From assembly GCA_043808325.1 (NCBI GenBank), contig JAZDEY010000079.1, forward strand, positions 1 through 28,088: a stretch of DNA of 28,088 bases, given 5' to 3'. This stretch comes from JAZDEY01 sp043808325 [NCBI: Candidatus Eiseniibacteriota bacterium]. GTDB taxonomy: Bacteria > Arandabacterota > Arandabacteria > Arandabacterales. Below the pieces are notes generated by a model. It saw only the letters and a program-made list of their open reading frames with translations. It made no database searches and was not told the origin of the DNA. This document shows positions 1 through 5,324 of this stretch, piece by piece. A program made the position numbers and the translations under genes. Positions within the stretch are counted from its first letter, which is position 1. Every line of letters starts with the position of its first letter.

Positions 1-140
1 GCACCACCCTGGTTCGCCGTGGCCTCTGCCACCAACCGCACGGCGGCCCCAAAGAACTCGCTATTCCACAGCTCGCCGCCCGCCCTGCTGCTTACACGCC
101 ACGGCCAAGCCACTTTGCCGAGTGCAAATTCACGACATAA
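1..140 (-). mobile_element. Integron cassette 5 (partial, runs off the left edge)
   Basis: The cassette begins at the R' core of the attC at 135-192 and reads leftwards out of the window. Only its first 140 bases are visible. They are a close homologue of the start of cassette 4 (490-630): both stretches are 141 bp long, and I estimate 85-90 % identity by eye. One minus-strand frame is open from a GTG at 113 to the edge and includes the residues LVAEATANQGG. I do not recognise the product and cannot see a convincing ribosome binding site. The boundary is certain if the attC call is right; the coding content is undecided. Confidence 0.6.
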
Positions 141-192
141 CGCTGTGGCTGTGCGGCGGGGTTTCCCCGCCCGAACAAGTCACTTGTTATGT
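135..192 (-). repeat. attC site of cassette 4 (short, 58 bp)
   Basis: Read on the minus strand this has R''=ACATAAC (192-186) and R'=GTTATGT (141-135), with imperfectly paired L arms and a short GGCGGGG/CCCCGCC stem. R'' is the exact complement of the R' at the start of the same cassette (630-624), as expected for a cassette that circularises. It is half the length of the two attC sites to its right. The stop codon TAA of a possible 39-residue ORF lies in R''. Confidence 0.75.
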
Positions 193-306
193 GGCACGTG
201 CGTACCACCGCCAGATCTCTACTTCAATACGGCGCGATCTCGCACGGCGCCCGAACACGCGAGTGGACAAAGAATCGTGAAGAACAACTCCGTGCCACTT
301 CATCAT
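187..306 (-). CDS. Possible 39-residue ORF ending in attC
   Basis: An ATG at 306 opens 39 codons ending in TAA at 189-187, inside the R'' core of attC. Cassette ORFs often end at this point. A GGGGG run lies upstream with about 10 bases between it and the ATG, and a weak promoter-like pair lies further upstream. The product is basic (many Arg, motif FGRRARSRRIE) and I recognise no family. It could equally be a chance frame in a gene-less cassette. Confidence 0.3.
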   Translation of the reverse strand: MMKWHGVVLHDSLSTRVFGRRARSRRIEVEIWRWYARAT

Positions 307-368
307 ACCAAGCGCCCCCAAGACGCGGCGGTGACCCACGCCACATCTCAACACACTATACTATTAGA

Positions 369-398
369 ATACTATCCATCGTGTAACCGTCTCACCAA
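369..398 (-). promoter_or_regulatory. Weak promoter candidate inside cassette 4
   Basis: On the minus strand TTGGTG (398-393) and TAGTAT (374-369) are 18 bases apart in an AT-rich patch, upstream of the possible 39-residue ORF. A second TAGTAT lies at 363-358. The match to sigma-70 consensus is only partial. Confidence 0.25.
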
Positions 399-489
399 GA
401 ACCGTAGCGACTTACTCTCGCTCACGCTCTGCACGCCCACCCACTCGGCAAAGCCCAGGCGGCCAGGGCGATCAATCTAGTGCTTTCGC

Positions 490-630
490 GCACCACCCTG
501 GTTCGCCGTGGCTTCTTCCACCAGCCTCGCGCCGGCCCCAAGAACTCGCCTATTCTATTGCTCGGGGCCCGACCTGCTACTTACACGCCACGGCCAAGCC
601 ACTTTGCCGAGTGCAAATCCCCAACATAAC
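490..630 (-). repeat. Cassette leader repeat, second copy (first copy 1-141)
   Basis: Bases 490-630 and 1-141 are homologous over exactly 141 bp, each ending at an ACATAAC core. Substitutions are scattered, and one pair of compensating single-base indels keeps the total length equal. Both end, in minus-strand sense, with codons reading EATANQGG. The two cassettes therefore share an ancestral 5' half and differ beyond it. Confidence 0.8.
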
Positions 631-733
631 GGTGTGGCTAAGCGGCGTAGCCGCAGGGTGGCGCGACGCCTGCGCCTCTGTGCTTGCAGGCGGCGTGACA
701 CTCGGCGGAGTCCGCTTGAGCCACGTGTTAGGA
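624..733 (-). repeat. attC site of cassette 3 (110 bp)
   Basis: Minus-strand R''=TCCTAAC (733-727) and R'=GTTATGT (630-624). The arms GTGGCT-C-AAGCGG and GTGGCT-AAGCGG pair with one extra C on the R'' side, which is the extrahelical base that fixes attC orientation. Apart from the R cores it differs from the attC at 1486-1595 at only five positions and has the same length. R'' is complementary to the R' that opens cassette 3 (1492-1486). Confidence 0.92.
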
Positions 734-892
734 GCGCTCCGGTTCAAGACATCTCATTCCAGCCTGCTGGTCCCCCTGTATTTCCGCGGGCGCAGTGGAT
801 CGGACCATTGTTGTTCCGCTCTGCGCACTGTGATGGTCCCTTTGGCGTCGGTGGTCTTCCGGCCAGTTAGGGAACGCAATCCACGGTGGCAC
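728..892 (-). CDS. Small cassette protein, unknown function
   Basis: A GTG at 892 opens 54 codons ending in TAA at 730-728, inside the R'' core of the cassette's attC. An AGGAGG (906-901) lies eight bases upstream, an ideal ribosome binding site, and the ORF starts only 22 bases after the stop of the membrane protein gene. The product is hydrophilic, rich in Arg, Gln and His (it opens VPPWIAFPNWPEDHRRQ), and has no membrane segment or motif that I recognise. The position suggests it is co-translated with the upstream membrane protein, for instance as a partner or an antitoxin-like regulator, but that is inference. It could also be the remnant of a longer gene truncated by attC. Confidence 0.5.
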   Translation of the reverse strand: MPPWIAFPNWPEDHRRQRDHHSAQSGTTMVRSTAPAEIQGDQQAGMRCLEPERS

Positions 893-914
893 ACGTCAAG
901 CCTCCTATTGCCGA

Positions 915-1469
915 TCAGTAATGTCGAGGATCTCGGGTTGCTCCGGCGGCCACGGCATACCAGAGTCCGGCACCAAGGCTCGCCACGGCTAACGCTGCTA
1001 GCACCAATGTGGTGATGGACGTGCGCGCCGACTCAGCGGAGCGGATAACGGCCGCGCGACACTCGAGCTTCCGGGCTGCGAGCTCCTGGTCAAGCCTCGT
1101 GATAGCGAGCTCAGCTTGTCGTCTGATGTCCTCATCTTCCGACTCGAGGTCCAGCTTGAAGCGCAGGATTGAGTGCTCAATGTCAGCAACACGATCGAAC
1201 GCAACAGCAGATTGCGTGTCCGGATGGCTCAACCAGGCTGCAGTCCCGCACGCAATAGCAACAGATATCCCAGCTGCTAGGGCGGCGAGTCGGCGGTCCC
1301 CCTTGCCGAGGTAGCGGGCTGCAAGGGTAAGTGTGAACACGGCGGCCGCACCAAGAGCGAGCACGTAATTGCCGCGGTCGAACGCGAATGCATTCCTCAA
1401 GGCCTCTCCGAGGACGAGGAGGACGACGAAGCCAGCGGCTCCAATGAAAAGCTCAATCCAGAGGTACAT
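915..1469 (-). CDS. Cassette-encoded membrane protein, unknown function
   Basis: 184 residues. Three hydrophobic segments lie near residues 6-24, 35-52 and 60-80. They are followed by a polar, charged and probably helical stretch around 85-145 (DLESEDEDIRRQAE and RLDQELAARKLE look like coiled coil), then a fourth hydrophobic segment near 150-172. I recognise no family. The ATG at 1469 lies 17 bases inside the cassette, with GAGG just upstream. The topology, with a helical soluble domain between membrane segments, could suit a sensor or a toxin-like membrane protein, but nothing in the sequence decides this. The small ORF directly downstream is probably translated from the same message. Confidence 0.75.
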   Translation of the reverse strand: MYLWIELFIGAAGFVVLLVLGEALRNAFAFDRGNYVLALGAAAVFTLTLAARYLGKGDRRLAALAAGISVAIACGTAAWLSHPDTQSAVAFDRVADIEHSILRFKLDLESEDEDIRRQAELAITRLDQELAARKLECRAAVIRSAESARTSITTLVLAALAVASLGAGLWYAVAAGATRDPRHY

Positions 1470-1485
1470 TGCTACCTCGCGCTGC

Positions 1486-1595
1486 TCCTAACGGTGTGGC
1501 TAAGCGGCGGAGCCGCAGGGTGGCACGACGCCTGCGCCTCTGTCCTTGCAGGCGGCGTGACACTCGGCGCAGTCCGCTTGAGCCACTTGTTAGAC
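1486..1595 (-). repeat. attC site of cassette 2 (110 bp)
   Basis: Minus-strand R''=GTCTAAC (1595-1589) and R'=GTTAGGA (1492-1486). The L arms GTGGCT-C-AAGCGG and GTGGCT-AAGCGG pair with an extra C on the R'' side. The interior forms a long imperfect hairpin with CGCCTGC/GCAGGCG arms. R'' is the exact complement of the R' at the start of cassette 2 (2549-2543). Confidence 0.93.
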
Positions 1596-2548
1596 CACCA
1601 TGTCCTAATGACGGGTCACTCAAAGGGTATCTTCTCCTGATTCCCCTGCTTCTTGTGCCCGCGAACCTTGAGGACCCTGTACTCTCGATTGATGAATGCA
1701 CCCAATTCAGAATCCCACACTTGGTGCAGCTCGAGATCAACGTCCAGAACGTCACCCTTGGCGAAGGCCACCTCGCGACGATCAACTGCCGCCGAGAAGC
1801 TCTCGTCGCGCATGTAGGCGCCGACGCGGTTACCGAGATAGACGAATTCCCACTTCAATTTGGGGTCGAAGCTGACCTTGACAATGGTGAGGGCAACCTG
1901 CTGTATCTCGATCCGCTCGGGCGTTTCAGCGAGGGAAGCACCTGCTGTAAGTTGACCGAACTCGTCTCGTTCCACCGTGAACAGGGGCACATCTGTGCTA
2001 CCTGTGACTTCGAATCTCGTGACCATCGGATCGGCATCCAAGGCCTGGAAAGCTTGGTCCATCTGGAGATTGACGGTCGAGTTGTTGACGTAGATAGCGA
2101 AACTTCGTTTGTCGACGGTGATCTTCGAACCTTGGGTGTTTTGGATGACAACCTTGCCAGCGGTCTCCGTGGTCTGGGCCGGCGGATCCTTCTTAAGATG
2201 TTTGCGTATGTTCAGGATGGCGCCTAGCAGGGTGATGATATCTTTGGCCCGCTGGGAGACGTCTCCGCCGAAAAGGCCACTGGCAGCCGCCCCCGCGAGG
2301 CCGAGCAGAAGGTCCACTTCGAAGCTGCCTGGTCTGGTGGCCCGGATTCTCAGCTCCATAGGTTGAGGATCGCCGATTTCGCGGTTGATCTCTTCGACAA
2401 TTGCTGCGATCGAGAGAAGGCACGGGAGGAGTGTACTCGCACTCAGATCGGCCGGCTCGCCTCCGAAACAGACCACGAACTCAGTGTCCTGCTGTCTTCC
2501 TGCCTTGATCGTCGGCTTAGGCATCAGTATCTCCTATGTGTGGTCTAA
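1492..2548 (-). mobile_element. Integron cassette 2 (302-residue protein)
   Basis: A cassette of about 1.06 kb between the attC sites at 2543-2599 and 1486-1595, carrying one minus-strand gene that fills it almost completely. The gene starts 19 bases after the R' core and stops 21 bases before the R'' core. Confidence 0.9.
1616..2524 (-). CDS. Cassette-encoded protein of unknown function (302 aa)
   Basis: 302 residues. The N-terminal part (1-65) is mixed alpha/beta and ends in a motif reading RATRPGSFEVDLLLG, followed by a Gly/Ala-rich hydrophobic stretch (about 70-90) that could insert in or lie on a membrane. Residues 125-160 carry a beta-rich segment (VVIQNTQGSKITVDKRSFAIYV), here read as separate strands, and the C-terminal third looks like a beta domain ending in a basic tail. 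The ATG at 2524 is preceded by AGGAG with six bases between. I do not recognise a named family and assign no function. The gene lies entirely within one cassette, so it was probably acquired by horizontal transfer. Confidence 0.85.
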   Translation of the reverse strand: MPKPTIKAGRQQDTEFVVCFGGEPADLSASTLLPCLLSIAAIVEEINREIGDPQPMELRIRATRPGSFEVDLLLGLAGAAASGLFGGDVSQRAKDIITLLGAILNIRKHLKKDPPAQTTETAGKVVIQNTQGSKITVDKRSFAIYVNNSTVNLQMDQAFQALDADPMVTRFEVTGSTDVPLFTVERDEFGQLTAGASLAETPERIEIQQVALTIVKVSFDPKLKWEFVYLGNRVGAYMRDESFSAAVDRREVAFAKGDVLDVDLELHQVWDSELGAFINREYRVLKVRGHKKQGNQEKIPFE

Positions 2549-2599
2549 CGGTGTGGCTGAAGGGCGGGCTTCTCCGTCCCTTCGAGCCACTTGTTGGGC
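2543..2599 (-). repeat. attC site of cassette 1 (57 bp)
   Basis: Minus-strand R''=GCCCAAC (2599-2593) and R'=GTTAGAC (2549-2543). The L arms GTGGCT-C-GAAGGG and GTGGCT-GAAGGG carry the extra C on the R'' side, as in the longer attC sites. R'' is the exact complement of GTTGGGC at 3151-3145, the candidate attI core. Confidence 0.92.
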
Positions 2600-3150
2600 A
2601 GCATTATCACCGGCCATCACTTGACAGCCCCATACGATAGAGAACCTCATGCAGGCAGAAGTCCCCTCCGACAAAACGCTCTTGTCGGCTGCCGTTCACC
2701 TGCATGCCCTTGTGCTCGTAGAAGGAATGAGCGTTCGAGTTAGAGTCTACCACCCATAGGACCAGATCCCCTGCCCCCTCCTCGCGCCCAAGTCCCACCG
2801 CGGCGGTGAACAGCGCATTGCCGATGCCCTGTCGTTGTCGCGATGAGATGACGTGGAGATTGTAGATCTCCCAGGCTCCGCTCTCTGATAGTGTATCGCG
2901 CGCTGGACCACATGCGACGTACCCTGTGAGCTCCGCCCCATCTTCGGCGACCACCACCTTGACCCCGTCTTTCAGCTGTTGTTGCCACCTCGCAGTGCGC
3001 GCCACGACGTCGAGCGAATCCAGGAAGGCCGCCGGCATCTCCCGAACATAGGTTCTCCGCCAGCTTGCGATATGGAGTTGAGCAATTCGCTCCGCGTCAT
3101 CCACGGATGCTCGTCTCAGCATTGTCGATCACCCCTCACCGTCTGCCCAA
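2549..3150 (-). mobile_element. Integron cassette 1 (GNAT acetyltransferase), first in the array
   Basis: A cassette of about 600 bp bounded by the candidate attI core at 3151-3145 and the attC at 2543-2599. It carries one gene. As the first cassette it lies closest to the integrase and directly downstream of the candidate Pc promoter, where expression should be strongest. Confidence 0.9.
2607..3122 (-). CDS. GNAT family N-acetyltransferase (cassette gene)
   Basis: 171 residues, usual for a single-domain GNAT. It probably transfers an acetyl group from acetyl-CoA to an amine. The opening LRRASVDDAERIAQLH is typical of the first strand and helix. Motif A lies at residues 86-104 (IYNLHVISSRQRQGIGNAL), with RQRQGIG as the pyrophosphate-binding loop, and SFYEHKGM near 135 is the usual C-terminal motif. 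The ATG at 3122 follows GAGGGG with nine bases between. The substrate cannot be read from the sequence; cassette-borne GNATs include aminoglycoside and toxin-modifying enzymes, but no feature here points to either. Confidence 0.93.
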   Translation of the reverse strand: MLRRASVDDAERIAQLHIASWRRTYVREMPAAFLDSLDVVARTARWQQQLKDGVKVVVAEDGAELTGYVACGPARDTLSESGAWEIYNLHVISSRQRQGIGNALFTAAVGLGREEGAGDLVLWVVDSNSNAHSFYEHKGMQVNGSRQERFVGGDFCLHEVLYRMGLSSDGR

Positions 3151-3217
3151 CTAGTGTTTATACTGATCCGTATGAACCACCTTTGGACTGCTGTCCGGTC
3201 GGTGACCCACTCACACC
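3145..3217 (-). promoter_or_regulatory. Candidate attI recombination site
   Basis: GTTGGGC on the minus strand (3151-3145) fits the GTTRRRY core, and it matches the R'' of the first cassette's attC (2599-2593) exactly as its complement. Cleavage between G and TT would place it at the head of the array. It lies about 165 bases beyond the intI stop codon, not next to the intI start as in common integrons. The integrase-binding sites upstream of the core cannot be defined by eye, so the outer limit given is approximate. Confidence 0.7.
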
Positions 3218-3246
3218 ATCGTAGCACCGGACTGTCATGATTTCAA
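3218..3246 (-). promoter_or_regulatory. Candidate cassette promoter Pc
   Basis: On the minus strand TTGAAA (3246-3241) and TACGAT (3223-3218) are separated by 17 bases. The pair lies between the intI stop and the attI core and points into the first cassette, where an inverted integron would need its Pc. A separate perfect TATAAT lies at 3286-3281 but without a good -35 box. Confidence 0.5.
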
Positions 3247-3316
3247 CAGCTTTCTGACTGTTGTATATGCCGCGGTGGGTATTATACGGTTTCCTGATAA
3301 CACCGGGCCCGCGGGG

Positions 3317-4405
3317 TTATACCGCATCCATAGGGCTCCGCACGCCCTTGCCTCCCCGGTTCAGTACATGGGTGTATACCATGGTCGTCCTTACATCCTT
3401 ATGTCCCAGAAGTTCCTGCACGGTCCTGATGTCATAGCCGCTCTCAAGCAGGTGGGTGGCAAAGCTGTGCCGAAACGTGTGGCAACTCGCTCGCTTAACA
3501 AGTCCGGCATCGCGCACCGCAATCTTGACGGCTTTCTGGACGATGGACTCGTCCATATGATACCGGCCTTGCTGGCGAGTTCTTGGATTAGTCCACCGCG
3601 TTTTCTGCGGGAAGACAAATTGCCATCTCCATTCGCACGCGGCGTAAGGGTACTTGCGAGCGAGTGCGTGGGGCAGGCTCACTCTGCCGTAACCTTCCGC
3701 CAGGTCCTTGTCTTGGATGCTCTTGACCCTTCGTAGGTGTTCGATCAGGGGCTGCCGCGCCGCTTGGGGGAGCATGGTCACTCTGTCCTTGGATCCCTTG
3801 CCGCTACACACGGTGATCTGGTTCGCGCCGAAGTCCACGTCCTGCACCCGCAGCGACACGCATTCGTTGAGCCGAAGACCGGCGCCATACATGAGACACG
3901 CCGCAAGCCACGCCTGACCATGCAGATTGCCCATGACGGCCTTGACTTCCTCCCTGGTCATCACGACGGGCAAGCGCGTGGTCTTCCGGGCACGAACCAC
4001 ATCGCCAAAGTCCCCGACCGGCCTCTTTAGAACGTGGCGATACAGGAACAGTAACGCGCTCAAGGCCTGGTTCTGGGTGGATGCGCTGATCCTGCCCTCA
4101 ATCGCAAGTCGACTGAGGAAGACGTTGATCTCCGTCTCTCCCATCTCCTTCGGGTGCTTGAGTTTGTTGAAGAAGATGAAGCGCTTGGCCCAGTTGCAGT
4201 AGGACTCCTCTGTCCTGCGGCTGTAGTGCCGCGAGCGCATAGCCTGCCGCATCTGGTCCAGCAGCCTGGGCGGCGGACCGAACGGACCCCTCCGGACTTC
4301 ACCCCTGGGAATCTCGCTCGGAGGTAAGCCTGACGGGGCTCCTGCTCCGCCATGAGGCATATTGCCTGGAGAATCCTGCCGCACCTCACCGGTTGGTTTC
4401 GGCAT
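3317..4405 (-). CDS. intI: Integron integrase (tyrosine recombinase)
   Basis: Inserts and excises gene cassettes by recombining attI and folded single-stranded attC. Counting from the ATG at 4405 (362 aa), the SAM-like N domain starts at [11 protein letters not shown] followed by [11 protein letters not shown]. Catalytic residues are R178 (GAGLRLNE), K203 (SGKGSKDR), H309 and R312 (HTFRHS), H335 (LLGHKD) and nucleophile Y344. The IntI-specific insertion (about 247-265, ALARKYPY then EWRWQFVFP) separates it from XerC/D. The frame is open to an ATG at 4537, but the likely promoter puts transcription start near 4537, so I prefer 4405; an ATG at 4360 is also possible. The gene has the same orientation as the cassettes, which lie beyond its 3' end. 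Confidence 0.95.
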   Translation of the reverse strand: MPKPTGEVRQDSPGNMPHGGAGAPSGLPPSEIPRGEVRRGPFGPPPRLLDQMRQAMRSRHYSRRTEESYCNWAKRFIFFNKLKHPKEMGETEINVFLSRLAIEGRISASTQNQALSALLFLYRHVLKRPVGDFGDVVRARKTTRLPVVMTREEVKAVMGNLHGQAWLAACLMYGAGLRLNECVSLRVQDVDFGANQITVCSGKGSKDRVTMLPQAARQPLIEHLRRVKSIQDKDLAEGYGRVSLPHALARKYPYAACEWRWQFVFPQKTRWTNPRTRQQGRYHMDESIVQKAVKIAVRDAGLVKRASCHTFRHSFATHLLESGYDIRTVQELLGHKDVRTTMVYTHVLNRGGKGVRSPMDAV

Positions 4406-4543
4406 CGATGGTTCCACAACCCCACCCCCTTTCCACGTACTAACCCAATGCCCCGTGCCAGGCCGACAGCATATATCAGCACACTGGCACCTTGGTTCCC
4501 CAGGGGGGTGCAACGCCAGCCATCTTGCAGCTTCCAAGGCTTA

Positions 4544-4572
4544 AGAGTAGAACTGTGATTGCCCTTTGTCAA
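4544..4572 (-). promoter_or_regulatory. Likely intI promoter
   Basis: A perfect -35 TTGACA (4572-4567) and a weak -10 TACTCT (4549-4544) are 17 bases apart on the minus strand. Transcription would start near 4537. I see no CTGT-N8-ACAG type LexA box over it, so SOS control of the type known for many intI genes is not evident. Confidence 0.55.
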
Positions 4573-4853
4573 GGTCCGGACGCGGCAATCGACGCATGCG
4601 TCTCGAAGTACGATTCACCGCTGTACTATCCATCCGAGCAATTTTCGGTCGGTGGCTGTAACTTGCGTGACGGCATGCCGTTGAGGACGGTGCGGGTATG
4701 AGCAGAGAGTGTTATGCGGTTTCCGCGTTTTGCCATATTGCTTCGGCATAAACCCGCAACAAGATCGGGGGCACTTCTCAGCCTTCTTGAGACCTGTGGT
4801 GAACGGCTCGTCCGGCATTGCTAATCCCGGAAGGTGCGTCAGCGGGAGATCAT
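4573..4853 (-). other. Intergenic region between the HMA-like gene and intI
   Basis: No gene that I can support lies here; a 67-codon minus frame (4818-4615) has no good ribosome binding site or recognisable sequence. The notable element is a perfect 12-bp palindrome GACGCATGCGTC at 4591-4602, about 20 bases upstream of the intI -35 box, which could be a regulator site. Together with the untranslated or extended 5' part of intI, the stretch from 4406 to 4853 separates the integron from the host genes. Confidence 0.5.
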
Positions 4854-5228
4854 CTACTGGACTTCAGTGGAAACGACTTTGAAGTAAGCCATGGGGCCCT
4901 GGCGTGTAGTGATGGGCTGCTCGATGGCAGTAGTAATCTGGTCAGGGCCGATCTTCTGGGGATCGTATTCAAGAACTATGCGGTGCCGGCCGCCATAAGC
5001 GACCAGGCTCACCAACCCAGGCAGTTGCTCAATGTGCTCCCTGAGGAGATTGGCAGTCCCATAGCATTTGACTCCATCCACCGTGAACTTGACTGCGGTA
5101 GACTTCCCCTTGAATTCCTTGTCATAGATGTAGGTGAGCGTGGGAAGACTGATTTTGGAGGCACCGACCACACCACAAATCGCGAGAATCACGATCGCAG
5201 CAGGTATGATCCAGACCTTCTTAGTCAC
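4854..5228 (-). CDS. Small membrane-anchored HMA-like domain protein
   Basis: 124 residues from a GTG at 5228 that follows GGGGGAG; a longer frame back to 5288 lacks such a site. After VTKK comes one hydrophobic segment (about residues 5-23, a signal anchor). From about 45 the sequence has the ferredoxin-like pattern of heavy-metal-associated domains: VKFTVDGVKCYGTANLL, then a helix ending in LPGL, and later VLEYDPQKI. The usual metal-binding CxxC is reduced to a single cysteine (C55 in GVKCYGTA), so classical copper binding is doubtful. It lies directly downstream of the NapH-like ferredoxin gene (96 bases), so the two probably form an operon and may work in one redox or metal-handling process at the membrane. 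The exact function is unknown. Confidence 0.7.
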   Translation of the reverse strand: MTKKVWIIPAAIVILAICGVVGASKISLPTLTYIYDKEFKGKSTAVKFTVDGVKCYGTANLLREHIEQLPGLVSLVAYGGRHRIVLEYDPQKIGPDQITTAIEQPITTRQGPMAYFKVVSTEVQ

Positions 5229-5324
5229 ACAGATCTCCCCCACCAATGCCAAATGCAGATTCGGGACACGGCCAACCAAGATCAGCACTCAGCCTCTGAC
5301 CAAGACGTGCCATAACTTCCGTCA

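Larger units (their letters stand above)
141..629 (-). mobile_element. Integron cassette 4 (no clear gene)
   Basis: A cassette of about 490 bp bounded by the attC sites at 624-733 and 135-192. Its first 141 bases match the start of cassette 5. In that leader the frame opening with GTG at 602 runs 15 codons to an amber codon, then continues to a second TAG at 479-477, so it is not an intact gene. The remainder, 187-476, is lower in GC around 350-375 and contains only a 39-codon ORF at its far end. It may be a gene-less or promoter-bearing cassette, or may encode a small RNA. Confidence 0.7.
630..1491 (-). mobile_element. Integron cassette 3 (membrane protein plus small ORF)
   Basis: A cassette of about 860 bp bounded by two near-identical 110-bp attC sites. 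It contains a predicted membrane protein gene starting 17 bases after the R' core and, after a 22-base gap, a 54-residue ORF with its own strong Shine-Dalgarno sequence. Both are on the minus strand, in the same direction as the array. Confidence 0.88.

Noticed and set aside
19-870. Plus-strand open frames at 19-480 and 508-870
   Set aside because: They run against the cassette direction, cross attC sites and cassette boundaries, and have no recognisable sequence. Their mutual similarity is explained by the 141-bp repeat.
1616-2227. Long plus-strand frame 1469-2227 opposite the 302-residue cassette gene
   Set aside because: It begins inside the attC region and runs against the array direction. 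The minus gene has a proper start site and fits the cassette exactly.
4615-4818. 67-codon minus-strand frame with several cysteines upstream of intI
   Set aside because: No convincing ribosome binding site and no recognisable family.
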